From the NCBI GenBank assembly GCA_029706075.1, contig JAINUG010000308.1, positions 310,001 through 374,000 on the forward strand: a DNA stretch of 64,000 nt. The letters run 5' to 3'. The translations under genes were made by a program, and so were the position numbers. This DNA comes from Aldrovandia affinis. Lineage: Eukaryota; Chordata; Actinopteri; Notacanthiformes; Halosauridae. This document shows, in pieces, positions 45,576 to 57,739 of the stretch (positions are counted from its first letter, which is position 1; each line of letters opens with the position of its first letter). Under the pieces are notes generated by a model. It did not search any database, had not been told where the DNA came from, and was given only the letters and a program-made list of their open reading frames with translations.

Positions 45576-45830
45576 TGTGAGTGAGTGTGTGCATGAGTGT
45601 GTGTGCGTGTGTTTGTGTGGGTGTGTGTGTGCGTGCATGTGTGTGTATGTATATGTAGGTGTGTGTGTGTGTGTATGTGCGTATGTGTGTGTGTATATGT
45701 GGGTGTGTGTGTGTATGTGTAGGTGTGTGTGTGTGGGTGAGAGTACATGTGAGTGAGTGTGTGTATGTGTGTGCATATGTGTGTGTGTGTAGGTGTGTGT
45801 ACGTGTGTGTGTGTAGGTGTGTGTACATGA

Positions 45831-45861
<31 letters not shown>

Positions 45862-45973
45862 CGCATGTGTGTGTATGTATATGTAGGTGTGTGTGTATGG
45901 GTGAGATTACATGTGAGTGAGTGTGTGTATGTGTGTGCATATATGTGTGTGTGTGTGTGTACGTGTGTGTGTA

Positions 45974-46004
<31 letters not shown>

Positions 46005-46350
46005 ATGCATGCATGTGTGTGTACGTATATGTAGGGGTGTGTGGTGTGTGTGTGTGTGTGTGCACGCATGTGTGTGTACGTATATGTAGGGGTGTGTGTG
46101 TGTGTGTATGTGCGTATGTGTGTGGGTATGTGTGGGTATGTGTATGTGTAGGTGTGCGTGTGTGGGTGAGAGTACATGTGAGTGAGTGTGTGTACGAGCA
46201 TGTGTGTATGTGTGTGCGTATGTGTATGTGTGTGTGTGTGTGTTTGTGTGTGTATACATGTGTGTGTGTGCATGTGTGTTTGTGTGTATGTGTATGCATG
46301 TGTGTGTGTAGGTATGTAGGTGTGTGTACATGAGTGAGTGTATGTTTGTA

Positions 46351-46394
<44 letters not shown>
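45576..46394. repeat. long TG/CA-rich tract ending in GA repeat
   Basis: About 800 bp of TGTG with interspersed TA, CG and GAG variants, then (GA)n at 46371-46394. All open frames in it are low-complexity Thr/His or Cys/Val strings and are not genes. Confidence 0.95.
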
Positions 46395-46395
<1 letters not shown>

Positions 46396-46699
46396 CAACA
46401 GTGTGGGAGGTGAGGTCTCTAAATGAAACAAAACTCTCAAGGCCTGCTCCTCTTATATGGCAGAACAAGCCTCGCTCTGATGGAAAATTCTTTCACACTC
46501 CATTTCCATTGCGTAGTGTATCTTTTAAAGCACAACATGTTGCTTTTCGGCTTGGGGGAAAAAAAACTAACCTTGGCTGTGTGTGTATGGAATATGGATG
46601 AAAAGAGATGAGGCACAAGGCCCTCAGGTTTTGCACAGGCTGCTGGGGAATTACCACAATCTCACTTAAATTCACGTATTTAGTATTACAGTTATTTTA

Positions 46700-47250
46700 G
46701 ACCACATGCTCACCCTGACCGCACACAGACCATGTCTTAGAGAATAACAAAAGTGTCACAAGTGTTCTGACCATGGACCATGCTGACCATATCCTACAGA
46801 TTCTTGTCTCACAGAATCATCCTGACCACCCACAAACCGTGCCTTACAGAATCACACTGTCCGCATACTGACTGGGTCCTACGCAATCACACTGACTGCC
46901 TAAAGACCATGTCTTACAGAATAACCCTGACCACACACTGCCTGTACCTTACAGAATCACCCTGACTGCACACTGACCACATCCTACAGAATCACCCTGA
47001 TGGCATGCTGACCACATCCTTCAGAATCACCCTGATGGCATGCTGGCCACATCCTACAGAATCACCCTGAAGACATGCTAACCATATCCTAAAGAATCAG
47101 ACTGACCGCATGATGACCATGTCTCATAGAATAACCCTGACTGCACACTGACTGTGATTTACAGAATCACCCTGACTGCACACTGATCACATCCTACAGA
47201 ATCTCCCTGTCAGCATGCGGACCACGTCCTAAAGAATCACCACGCACACT
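46700..47250. repeat. degenerate minisatellite, about 37-40 bp unit
   Basis: Repeats of the form CCTACAGAATCACCCTGA followed by a variable GCATGCTGACCACAT-type half, roughly 14 units. A CA microsatellite follows at about 47266-47300. Confidence 0.85.
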
Positions 47251-47262
47251 CTCTCTCTTTCA

Positions 47263-47305
<43 letters not shown>

Positions 47306-47917
47306 TCACGCATTTAGTATTACAGTTTTCCCCCATTTTTTACACACATTTCATGGAACTGTACACTATTTAATAAAACATCTGTACCTAAAACACCAAA
47401 CTGTATACATTTGTGTCCAAATTATAAACACAAGGCAAAGAATGGTCTTTTCTGAGTAAAAATACACAGGAACACAAACAAATACACACATATACACACA
47501 AACACAAACACACACACACACACATACATGCAAACACACATACAATGGGGGAAATAAGTATTGAACACATCAACATTTTGTCCAGTAAATGTATTTCCAA
47601 TGAGCCTATTCAAGTGAAATTTGCACCAGACTTTGGTATTAACTCAAAAAATCCAAACAGATCTAAACATTAAAGTCCATATGTAAATAAAGTTATGTGT
47701 AATAAAGTGGAATGAAACAGGAAAAAAGTATTGAACACACTAAGAAAAAGCAGTACACCACAGCAAGGAAAGGCAAGGAACCAGCTGAAAACCATAACTA
47801 ATTAGGAAGCAACTCTACCTCCAATCTGTGCTAATTAATGTCAGCTGGGTTAGAATATATTGATGGGCTATAAAAGGTTTTTTTGTTACCAAGGTGCCAC
47901 ACAAGAAACATCTAATG

Positions 47918-49146
47918 ATGGGTAAAAGCAAAGAGCTCTCTCACAAGACCTTCGCAACCAGATTGTTGCAAAACATGAAAATGGAATTGGCGTATTTCAC
48001 GTATTTCACAACTTCTGAATCTTCCAGTAAGCACCATTGGGGGCATTATCCGTAAGTGGAAGCAACATCACTCCACCATCAACCGGCCACACACAGGAGC
48101 TCCTCGCAAGATTCCTGATCAGGGAGTCAGAAGGATACTTAGAAGAGTAGCCAAAGAGCCAAGGACCACTAGGAAAGAGCTCCAGAAAGACTTGGAGGCA
48201 GCAGGTACAACTGTGACAGAAAGGACAGTAGGCAATGCACTCCACAGCCATGGCCTCTGTGCACACTCAGCCCGCAAGACTCCACTACTGAAAAAAAGAC
48301 ATGTTGAAGCTCGTTTAAAGTTTGCCAAACAACATTTGGACAAGCCAGTGAACTACTGGGAGCATGTACTCTGGTCAGATGAGACCAAAATTTAACTTTT
48401 TGGCTGTCACACAACACACCATGTTTGGAGGAGAAAATGGCAGTCTGCACATCACCCGAATAACACTATACCAACAGTGAAGTTTGGAGGTGGAAGTATC
48501 ATGATGTGGGGCTGTTTCTCCTCTCGTGGTACTGGCAGACTTCATATCATTGAAGGAACAATGAATGGAGCCATGTACAGAGAGATTCTTGAGATGAACC
48601 TGCTGCCATCCACCAGGATGCTGAGGATGAGACGTGGGTGGACCTTCCAGCAGGACAACAATCCAAAGCATACAGCAAAGGAAACTCGCAATTGGTTTCA
48701 GAGAAAGAAAATCAACTTGTTGGAATGGCCCAGTCAATCACCTGACTTAAACCCAATTGAACATTTGTGGAAGCATCTGAAGATCCAGATTCACAAGAGC
48801 CCCCCCTGCAATCTTCAAGATTTAAAGACAATCTGTGTAGAGCAGGGGTGTCAAACTCATTCCATCGAGGGCCGAGTGTGTGCAGGTTTCTGTTGTAACC
48901 AATGCATTACACCAGGTGATTTCAATTAGGTTCCCTCCTTAGTTGAAGAAGTGAGCTAATTAGTGTGTAGTGCATTGGTTGCAACAAAAACCTGCATACA
49001 CCCGGCCCTCGATGGAATGAGTTTGACACCTGTGGTGTAGAGGAATGGGCCAAAATCACACCTGAATACTGCGGGCGATTAGTTACTTCATACAGAAAGC
49101 GCCTTGAAGCTGTCATTACAAACAAAGGCTTCTCCACTAAGTATTG
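47918..49146 (+). pseudogene. Tc1-like transposase, one stop and one frameshift
   Basis: The N-terminus MGKSKELSHKTFATRLLQNM precedes a frameshift (a 9-bp doubled phrase GTATTTCAC lies there). From [15 protein letters not shown] the frame is open through [10 protein letters not shown] (first catalytic Asp), broken only by a TAA at 48393-48395 where the family has Glu. It continues with [29 protein letters not shown] (second Asp) and [16 protein letters not shown] (catalytic Glu). A 192-bp hAT-like MITE then splits ICVE from EWAKITPEYC; the end is TNKGFSTKY. The DDE triad is still present. Tc1 transposases excise and reinsert the element at TA. Confidence 0.93.
48843..49034. mobile_element. 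192-bp hAT-like MITE inside the Tc1 transposase
   Basis: Inverted ends CAGGGGTGTCAAACTCATTC and (right, reverse complement) CACAGGTGTCAAACTCATTC, flanked by the perfect 8-bp duplication GTGTAGAG (48835-48842, 49035-49042). Confidence 0.95.
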
Positions 49147-49364
49147 AATTCATTTCAGTTAGTGTGTTCAATAATTTTTTCCTATGTCATTCCACTTTAT
49201 TACACATAACTTTATTTACATATGGACTTTAATGTTTAGATTTTTTGTCACGATTTCTTGAGTTAATACCAAAGTCTGGTGCAAATTTCACTTGAATGGC
49301 CTCATTGGAAATACATTTACTGGGAAAAATGTTGATGTGTTCAATACTTATTTCCCCCATTGTA

Positions 49365-49985
49365 TATACAAATACAAACAAACACAACCAAACATACACA
49401 TACACACACAGATACAAATACACAAAACAATTGTCTAAAATGTATCCATAGTGACAGATGTGTGAGGCAGCCATCATTAGCCCCACATGGCTTTTGGGAT
49501 GATTCTATGAGGAGACAAACCAAGCACATAAAGAGTATTTTACACACCACACAGGTATTTGCTGAGTGCCTGGTTTTATCCAGTTCAACACTTCCATAGT
49601 GGTTTGTTTTCAAACACTCAATAATTTTTGGAAGTGAAATGAAATTCAATTTTCCCAGCCGAGTCCATGCAGAGCCAGGAGGTTTATTTATGTTATCAGG
49701 ATGGACACGGGCCTTAAATAGAGCAGGACTGCAAGGCTTGTCATCCTGCATTCCTTTCATTCATATCAGTAAAAGTGGGAGACCACATCAATAATACACA
49801 ATGAAAGCAGAAACCTCTCTCTGAATGTCTGAAAAAGAAGGAGGGAGGGAAGGAGGGAGAGAGAAAGAGAAAGAGAGGGAGAGGGAGAGAATAATACACA
49901 GCGAGAGCAGAACCCCTATCTCTGTACACCCATCTGCACTTTTTGTCTGGAAAAAATAGGGAGGGAGATACATTTGACCCTAACA
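49365..49985. other. no gene; GA-rich tract
   Basis: CA-rich start, then unremarkable sequence and a GA-rich tract at about 49838-49890. Confidence 0.55.
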
Positions 49986-49989
49986 GCTA

Positions 49990-50640
49990 CCGAGGAATTT
50001 GTGTGAGCAGTAACCTGAGGAAGGTATCTTCCTTAATGAAAACAATGTCTTGAATAAAAGTCAAATTGGGGTTTGGACACAGTGCTGCAGTTTGATGGCC
50101 AGTACTATTTAACATCTATATCACCGAGCTGGCTATGGCACTGGAGCAGCCTGCAGCCCCTGGTCTCACCCTACAAGCAAAGGAAATGCAATTCCTGCTG
50201 TACGCTGATAACCTGGTTCTGCTGTCACCCACAGAACAAGGGCTGCAGCAGAGCTTTGATCAGTTTGAGGAATTCTGTCAGATCTGGGCCCTGACAGTCA
50301 ACCTGAGGACAACAAAAATGATGACATTTCAAACAAGATCCAGATGTCGGGATGGGAAATACTGTTTCACAATAGGACACTAACCCTAGAGCCATAGAAG
50401 GCAATAGAATTCTGGATTCATAAAAAACATATCAACACAAAGCCCTGTAGTGCCAAGAGCTAAGCCCAGAGAAAAGTCCCATCAACCAGCTGGTCCTGAG
50501 ACTGACACCCAGCAGCCTCAGTATAGCACACTAGGAATAAAAACAATTAGCATAGACCCTGAATTCCTAAAAAACATTCATAATGTTCTCATTTTTGTTG
50601 AGAAATGGTGCTGGGAAGATACCCTCTATAATTCATAATG
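49990..50640 (+). pseudogene. LINE reverse transcriptase fragment 1
   Basis: Reads LFNIYITELAMALEQPAAPG, QFLLYADNLVLLSPTEQGLQ and WALTVNLRTTKMMTFQ. YADN stands where active enzymes have YADD. Stops and frame changes follow. Confidence 0.85.
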
Positions 50641-50869
50641 CCCTCACTTAGTACAGTGGGACATGGAAGAGACCTGGGCCTGGGAGGAATACTTGTGTGG
50701 TATAAGGGGAAACTTGCAAAACATTACTGTAATACATTTTTTTGATAAAAATGAATGATAAAAAGGCATTAAATATGGGGAAAACATAATCTATATGTGT
50801 GTATCATCTACTTGTGTGCAGCTCATACCTGTGTGTATCATCTACCTGTGTGCAGCTTACACTGCCCCA

Positions 50870-51565
50870 CGTGAATCTCTCTACTATAAAGAGGACTATT
50901 TCAATGCTCTGCACATACAAATCTGCCTCTTCAGGCCCAGGGAAATGCGCTGCTGTGTGGTGACTTTAATGCTAGAATGGGAACAGAACCTGACTGCATC
51001 AACCCACAAGGATGTGCCCCCTTGTTTTCCTGACACCTGGAATCAAGGGCTTATATCCCCAATGTATAAAAGTGGAGATTCTGTAGGCATTCTGTAGTAT
51101 TCTGAACACCAGAATACTGACCTTCCTTAACGAGCACAGTGTCTTGAATAAAAGTCAGATTGGTTTTCTTCCAAATCATTGCACTATCGAACATATTTAT
51201 AGCCTGCACACCCTAATGAATAATTATGTCAATTTTTGCCTGCTTTATTTGATTCTATTTAGCATGAAGGGCTATACTACAAACCTATTAAAAATGGGTC
51301 TAGGGGCAAAGTACATGATATAATTAAATGCATGTACACAGAGAACAAGAGCGCAGTGATAATTGGTAACAAAAGGACAGAGCACTTCAAACAGGGTGGT
51401 GGTGTGGGACAGAGCTGTAGTCTGAGTCCAACACTGTTCAAGATCTACATTAATGAGTCAGCGGTGCAGTTGGACCAGTCTGCAGCTCCTGACCTCTCAC
51501 TACGGCACATTGAAGTCACATTTCTTCTTTATGCAGATGACCTTTTCTCTATCCTGATATCCTGA
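50870..51565 (+). pseudogene. LINE reverse transcriptase fragment 2
   Basis: Pieces of endonuclease/RT type (REMRCCVVTLMLEWEQNL, WNQGLISPMYKSGD) lead to GNKRTEHFKQGGGVGQSCSL, SPTLFKIYINESAVQLDQSA and FLLYADDLF. It retains the YADD catalytic motif at about 51530 but is cut just after it by an L2 tail. Same LINE family as fragments 1 and 3 by eye. Confidence 0.85.
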
Positions 51566-51850
51566 CCCCTTGGTGGTGGAATGATCTTCCGCACTCGGTC
51601 AGGACCACGGAATCACTTGCGATATTCCGCAAGAGACTCAAAACACACCTTTTCAGACTCCACTACCACTGAATTCTGTACATCTAGCCAATTGTCATCA
51701 CCGCTGCCTACTTGTTCAATACTTTTTGTATATGTATACTTGTTTACTCTTCAAAAAAAAAGGTACTAACCTTTTTCTTCTCAGTGTTACAGGTATAGTA
51801 TGCAGCTACCAACAATGATGTGTATCGCTGTATTACATTTTACATTTTAC
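51566..51850 (+). mobile_element. L2-type LINE 3' end
   Basis: Encodes WWNDLPHSVRTTESLAIFRK-like decayed C-terminus and ends with ATTACATTTTACATTTTACA. It matches the 3' region of the L2 at 52498-53975 on the other strand. Confidence 0.75.
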
Positions 51851-51854
51851 AGTT

Positions 51855-52497
51855 TACTGTGGCCTGGTGCTGGAATTCTTTTTCATCCAGTCTCTCGCTC
51901 AAGACATGTAGTTTCTCCCTCAGTAGAGGGAGCTCTTCATTTTTCTTTTGTTCGGTCAGGAGGGCTGCAGAGGTGGTCCGGTGAAGTTTCTGCAAAGCCA
52001 GAATTTGTTCTTCTTGGTTTACAGAAAGGCTCTGCAGATTCAAAACCCCCATTTTGACTCCCTCCAACTGTTCAAGCTGCTGTGCTTGTTCCCTTAGTTG
52101 GATCCTCACCTCATCCACCTGCGCCTCCAGCTCCCGCCTTCTCTCACACTCTTGCTTCGCTCGGCTCTGGAGTTGCTCTGCCTCCTTCTGAGCGAGCTTG
52201 GTCTGTACATCCCACAACACCATAGCATATTCCTCTTTAGCCTGGTCCTGGGCTTTCTGGACATCTGTGTTAGGTTTCTCACCTCTTCTTCCAGCTCCAG
52301 GCTGTGGGATTCCACACGTCTCACCTCATTCCCAAGAAGGGTTTTTTCGCTCTCCAGCTCCACAGCCATGGTCCCAATATTCCTCAGGGAGTCCATGTGC
52401 TCATTCAGCAGTTTCCCAATGCCAACCAGGTGGCGCTACTCCGAGGTCCCCAACTCAGCCTTTGTCCTGTCCAGCTCAATCTGGGCATACTTAAATT
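51855..52497 (-). pseudogene. coiled-coil protein, exon-like block 3, with stop and frameshift
   Basis: Reads LLNEHMDSLRNIGTMAVELE and TLLGNEVRRVESHSLELEEE, then after a one-base frameshift (near 52270) YAMVLWDVQTKLAQKEAEQL, ECERRRELEAQVDEVRIQLR and LQKLHRTTSAALLTEQKKNE. An in-frame TAG sits after ELGTSE. It is a long heptad coiled coil about 210 residues long. An L2 tail ends it on the 3' side. The family was not recognised. Confidence 0.65.
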
Positions 52498-53975
52498 TTA
52501 CATTGACATTTTAAGCATTTAGCAGATGCACTTATCCAGACCGACTTACAAGATGTGCAATAATACATGGTAGGAACAATCAGTTTGCGCAAGAGATCAG
52601 TGCAGTAATACAGCGATAGACATCGTTGTAGGCAGCTGCATACCATACCTGTAACACTGGGTAGGAAAGGGATGACAATTGGGTAGATGTACAGAATTCA
52701 GTGGTAGTGGAGTCTGAAAAGGTGGGTTTTGAGTCTCTTGCAGAAGATCGCAATTGATCCTGCGGTCCTGACCGATTGTGGAAGGTCGTTCCACCACCGA
52801 GGGGTCAGGACAGAGAAGAGGCGAGACTGTGAGGAGCGGCTGCCTGCCGGCTGAGTGGAGGGGTCTGGCTGGGGTGTAGGGTGTGATGAGTGTCTAGAGG
52901 TAAGGGGGAGCAGTTCTTGTAGCCGCTTGAAAAGCAAGCACCAGTGATTTGAATCTGATACGTGCTGCGATGGGGAGCCAGTGCAGAGAGGAGAGTGGAG
53001 GGGTGACGTGGGTGAACTTCAGTTGATTGAACACCAGATGTGTGGCAGCATTCTGGACTAGTTGCAATGGCTTGATGGCACAGGCTGGTAGGCCTACCAG
53101 CAAGGAATTGCAGTAGTCCAGACGTGAGATCACCAGGGCCTGGACCAGGAGTTGTGTGGCCTCTTGGGTGAGGAACGGTCGGATCCTCTGGATGTGGTGG
53201 AGGGAGAATTTGCAGGTCCGAGTGATTGCTGCGATGTGGCCCGAGAAGCACAGCTGGTCATCCAGGGTCACTTCAAGACTCCTGGCAGACTGGGACGGAG
53301 AAACTATGGAGCCTTCCATGGTGATTGAAGCATCAATCATCGGGGAGCTCTTCGCTGGGAGGAAGAGCAGCTCAGTCTTCCCCAGGTTCAGCTTCAGGTG
53401 GTGGGTGGACATCCAGGCAGACGTGCCAGGAACTGCGTCTCAGATGGAGAGAAGGAGAGAAAGAGTTGAGTGTTGTTGGCATAACAGTGATATTGCTGTT
53501 AAGGATCCTCTCCAGGACACCTGGTAGGACCGGTCAGCTAGGTAGGACTTGAACCATGTCAGTGCAGATCCAGAGATTCCCACCTCGACGAGAGATGAGA
53601 GCAGGATCTGGTGGTCCATGGTATCAAATGCAGCTGACAGGTCGAGGAGGAGGAGGACGGAGCTAAGGGATTGGGACTTAGCCATTTGAAGAGCCTCAGT
53701 GACCGCAAGGAGGGCAATCTCTGTGGAGTGGTCTGCCTTGAACCCAGATTGGTTAGGATCAAGCAGGTCATTCTGTATGAGATGAGCAGACAGTTAGTTA
53801 TAGACAGCCCGCTCTAGTGTTTCGGAGAGGAATGGGAGGAGAGAGACAGGTCGGTAGTTGGAAATGACAGCAGGATTCAGAGAGGGTTTTTTGAGGAGGG
53901 GAGACGACATGGGCGCTTTTGAGGGGAGAGGGGACAGAGCCAGAAGAAAAACAGGAGTTGATAACTTCAGCTCTT
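52498..53975 (-). pseudogene. L2-type LINE with reverse transcriptase, inserted in the coiled-coil pseudogene
   Basis: Minus strand order: KKPSLNPAVISNYRPVSLLP, SVLLLLDLSAAFDTMDHQIL, GISGSALTWFKSYLADRSYQ, then HHLKLNLGKTELLFLPA, ALVISRLDYCNSLLVGLPAC, SLHWLPIAARIRFKSLVLAF and RWWNDLPQSVRTAGSIAIF. The YADD segment is missing by a deletion near 53440, and there are frameshifts. The 3' tail is the L2-type AAGTCGGTCTGGATAAGTGC. It has separated two blocks of the coiled-coil pseudogene. Confidence 0.9.
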
Positions 53976-54055
53976 GAACCTCCTGGAGGGTTACTTGCCA
54001 TCGGTCCTCAGCCATAGCCACCCGTCTCTGGTTCTTCACCAGGGCTTCCTTCTGA
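53976..54055 (-). pseudogene. coiled-coil protein, exon-like block 2
   Basis: TTGATCAG is followed by KEALVKNQRRVAMAEDRWQ and a possible donor GGCAA|GTAACC. Its size and flanks fit a small exon, but no transcript evidence is available. Confidence 0.45.
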
Positions 54056-54132
54056 TCAACACAACATTTCTCATTTCTGGACCTCTTCCTCTTTGCCCTT
54101 TATTATACCTATTGCCTCTCCCAACTTTGTTT

Positions 54133-54619
54133 CTAAACCCGTACACTTCTCAACCATTTTGGATTCCCTTTGCTGTGTTTGTGGCTTACTTGGGTTCCTT
54201 CTACCCTTTTCTCTAGGGGGCACAACAGGGTAGGAGTGTCCATTTTTCTCTTGGACTTTTCCCTCTTGTCCTTCCTTTGGATCCTTCCAGCCACATTCTT
54301 CCCTCTCGGAACACTCGCTGGGTTAGTGACTATACTCCATTCAGCATATACACCACAGGGGACCACTTTGCGCCAGTTGGGCCTGCTCCTTGATCCACAC
54401 CTCCTGACGCATCTCATTCATCACGTTAGACATGGCAGATAGGCTCTTCCTCAGGAACAGTGGGCATGCTTCTATTGTCAGTCGTTGGGTGTGCTCTGGC
54501 AACCTCAGGAAATCAGCTATCACCTCTCTTTGCTCCGAAGACAAGCATTTTCTCCCATCTTTCTCTAGCCAGGATAAGACTTTTGGATCAGACATCCACC
54601 CCAGGTTCAAAAGCTCCAT
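54133..54619 (-). pseudogene. coiled-coil protein, exon-like block 1 (possible N-terminus)
   Basis: Starts MELLNLGWMSDPKVLSWLEK and continues CLSSEQREVIADFLRLPEHT and SNVMNEMRQEVWIKEQAQLA before a stop near 54341. A Lys/Arg-rich frame (KDKREKSKRKMDTPTLL) follows in another phase. Together with blocks 2 and 3 it suggests one gene, in order on the minus strand. I do not recognise the family; transposon-borne origin cannot be excluded. Confidence 0.5.
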
Positions 54620-54696
54620 TAAAAAAAAAAGTTATGTAGTTGTACTATCTCCTCTTGCCTATAGGTGATGCCCTCTGCCTGCATTATCCAGCATAT

Positions 54697-55164
54697 TGTG
54701 GTGTCCCTTGGGGTTTGGCGACGCTCACGGACCTTGCAGAGGGCGTAGGAAAGTTAAATAACACAGAGGAGGCAGTAATACAAACAAAACGATACTTTAT
54801 TAAAGGAATTTTGCTAAACACAAAAAAGGGTGGGGTCTTTGGGGGAATTCACAACACATAAAGTCCACAATCCTTACTCATTGTTGATGTCCATCACGTA
54901 ATCCAATTCCAAAAACAGGCAGTAATCCAAAACACTCCCCAACACTCTCCACAACCACCAAACTACTCCTTCCCAGTGTGACAGGAGTCAGTCCTTTAAA
55001 TAGGCCTCCGAATGGCCTTCAGCTGTCCATAGTCCCAATCGCTTGACTTCATTTAGGTGTGGGACTGCGGGCTGCTGGGAAATGTAGTTTTTTCCTCTCC
55101 AGTGGCTCCCAACAATTAAAGAGGCAGGCCTTAATTTTCTTGTCCTGCCCCTTGGGATGCCACA
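54697..55164 (-). mobile_element. solo LTR, family 1, copy 4
   Basis: 468 bp, TGTGGTGTCCC...GGGATGCCACA, flanked by ATAT (54693-54696, 55165-55168). Most similar to copy 2 at 19586. Confidence 0.88.
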
Positions 55165-55214
55165 ATATGTATACTTATTTACTATATATTGTATATATAT
55201 ATATATATATATAT

Positions 55215-55404
55215 GTATACTAACCTTTTCCTTCCCAGTGTTACAGGTATGGTATGCAGCCGCCAACAATGATGTCTATTGCTGTATTACTGCACTGATC
55301 ACTTGCGCAAACAATGATTGTGCTTACCATGTATTAATGCACATCTTGCAAGTTGCTCTGGATAAAAGCGTCTGCTAAATGCTTAAAATGTAAATGTAAA
55401 TGTA
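55215..55404 (+). mobile_element. L2-type LINE 3' end
   Basis: Ends GGATAAAAGCGTCTGCTAAA then TGTAAATGTAAATGTA repeats; upstream sequence (GTTACAGGTATGGTATGCAG) matches the other L2 3' ends. A TA microsatellite precedes it at about 55190-55212. Confidence 0.85.
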
Positions 55405-56580
55405 TTACCTGGTTCTGCTGTCCCCCACAGAAAAAGGGCTACAGCAGACCATGGCTCTTCTGGAGGAGCACTGCCAGACCTGGGCCCTGGCAGTAAATCT
55501 AAAGAAGATCGATAAAATGATCTTCCAAAAAAAGGTCAGATGTCAGGAAAATAGATACCACTTCAATCTACGCAGCACCGCCCTAGAACACACTTTAAAT
55601 TATGCCTACCTTGGTCTGACAATCAGCGCATCAGGAAGCTTTAGTGTGGCACTCAATGCATTAAAGAAAAAGCTTGGGGAGCACTATATGCAATAAAAAT
55701 AAGACTCCACAAAATAAATATACCAATTCAAACACTGCTCCAACATTTTTGAGTGTCATCCAGCTCATTGCGCTGTATGGAAATGAGATTTAGGATCCAC
55801 TCAGTCAGCACAACTACACCGAATGGGACACACATCTATCAGAAACAGTACATGAAGAATTTTGCTGAAATATTTTACACACAAGATAATACATGAAGGG
55901 CAGAATTAGGTCAGTTCCCATTGACAATTATTGTCACCTAAAAATCTAGTCCCGAAAACACACTACAATTTAAAGCACTCAAAACCCAAGATCTAAACCC
56001 TGAAAAAAGTCCCCTGAGTCAACTGGTCATAAAGCGTACTAATAAAATAATACATACTAACCAGGCTCAGACCAGATCTGCTAAAAACCCACCACAAATT
56101 AGAATAAACCAAATTATGAGGCAAATCAAAAACATTTAAAACATTGGGTCAATATAACCAAAACACAAAGCAAACATTATTGCTATTGGACCCTAAAACG
56201 GGATTAGCAATAGGCTGAGTTTCTCTAAACTGTCAGGGATACAAAGCAGAATAAAATCCTGACCAAGTACAGGCTCAAGGACCACAGCCTGGCCATTGAG
56301 AAAGGCTGATATAAAAAGTCATGGCTGCCAAAGACTGTGTGTTCGCTGCGAGACTGGTGAGGTGGAAACAGTCATGCACTTTCTTCAACATTGAGAAAAA
56401 TATGTACAATTAAGAGAAAAAGATTTGAAAAAGATAGAAAAATCTGTCCCAAAAGTTAAAAAAATGAAAATGATCAATCATACTGGGAGAGGGACCCACA
56501 ACACCACTGGCTGTACAGTATGAGGCAACAAGTCATAGCCTGAGGGACAGTGAGGAGGAAACCGTAGTGTGACACATTGT
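55405..56580 (+). pseudogene. LINE reverse transcriptase fragment 3, decayed to its 3' end
   Basis: Reads YLVLLSPTEKGLQQTMALLE, CQTWALAVNLKKIDKMIFQ and YAYLGLTISASGSFSVALNA before a stop at 55694, then frameshifted C-terminal pieces with a VRCETGEVETVMHFLQH-type zinc-knuckle-like end near 56370. Confidence 0.85.
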
Positions 56581-56589
56581 CACTAGGGC

Positions 56590-56880
<291 letters not shown>

Positions 56881-57325
56881 AGCTTGCATGTCTTTACATA
56901 TAATCCATTTATACAGCTGGATATTCACTGAAACAATTCAGGTTAAGTACCTTGCTCAAGAATACAACAGCAGCACCCCACCTGAGAATAGAACCGGCAA
57001 CCTCTGAGTTACAAGCCCAGTTATGTATCCATTATGCTACATTGCTGCTGCTGTGCTGCTGCAAACACATCAAATGAATGAAAAAAAGACATGACAAGAG
57101 CTCTTGCAGAAGGGACCCTGCTTGGTACCAAACCGGTAGCAGACATAATACTGGCAGGCATGATTATGAGTGGGGAAACTGGTAGTATAAAAGTTCAATT
57201 TTTTTTTTCTAAAATCAAACTCTATTTCAACAGGAATAAAGCACAGCTAAAGTATCTGTTCAGACCCTGTTGTTCAATAAGGATCCTTCTGTTCAGTACT
57301 GAGAAAACTGCCAGAGAAAACAGAG

Positions 57326-57329
<4 letters not shown>

Positions 57330-57378
<49 letters not shown>

Positions 57379-57445
57379 GTCTCTCTCTCTCCCTCTCCCT
57401 CTCCCTCTCCCTCTCCCTCTCTCTCCCTCTCTCTCCCTCTCGTCA
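57330..57445. repeat. (CT)n and CCCTCT microsatellite
   Basis: Pure CT to about 57374, then CCCTCT and CTCTCC variants. Confidence 0.97.
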
Positions 57446-57584
57446 CTCTCATATAGCCGTAATGCTTAAAAAATCGATACGGGCCCTGAACGGGTCGAAA
57501 TATGAGTATGAGTTATTCCAGAAATAGTGCACCCCCCATCCCATGGGGCGATTTTGTTTTTCAGCTGGGAAGTGGCCAGTTATG

Positions 57585-57735
57585 ATCCCTACATTACTGC
57601 TAACGGGCCTCGTTTGTTCCCTGCATTACTGCTAACGGACCGTGTGTCTTGCCTGCATTCCCACTAATGGGCCGTGGGTGTTCCCTGCATTACCACCAAT
57701 GGGCCGCGTGTGTTCACGGCATTACGGCTCTACAC
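57585..57735. repeat. 32-bp minisatellite, about 4.5 units
   Basis: Units of the form CCCTGCATTACTGCTAACGG followed by RCCGYGTGTGTT, head to tail. Confidence 0.85.
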
Positions 57736-57739
57736 TCTC

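Larger units (their letters stand above)
47543..49362 (+). mobile_element. Tc1-like element, nearly complete, with nested hAT MITE
   Basis: Inverted ends CAATGGGGGAAATAAGTATT on both sides flanked by TA (47541-47542, 49363-49364). Long internal terminal repeats extend to about 47710. It holds a transposase gene at 47918-49146 and a 192-bp insertion. Confidence 0.95.

Noticed and set aside
45494-46468. Long open frames rich in Thr/His (minus) or Cys/Val (plus)
   Set aside because: They are direct translations of the TG/CA repeat in several frames, with no start context or domain.
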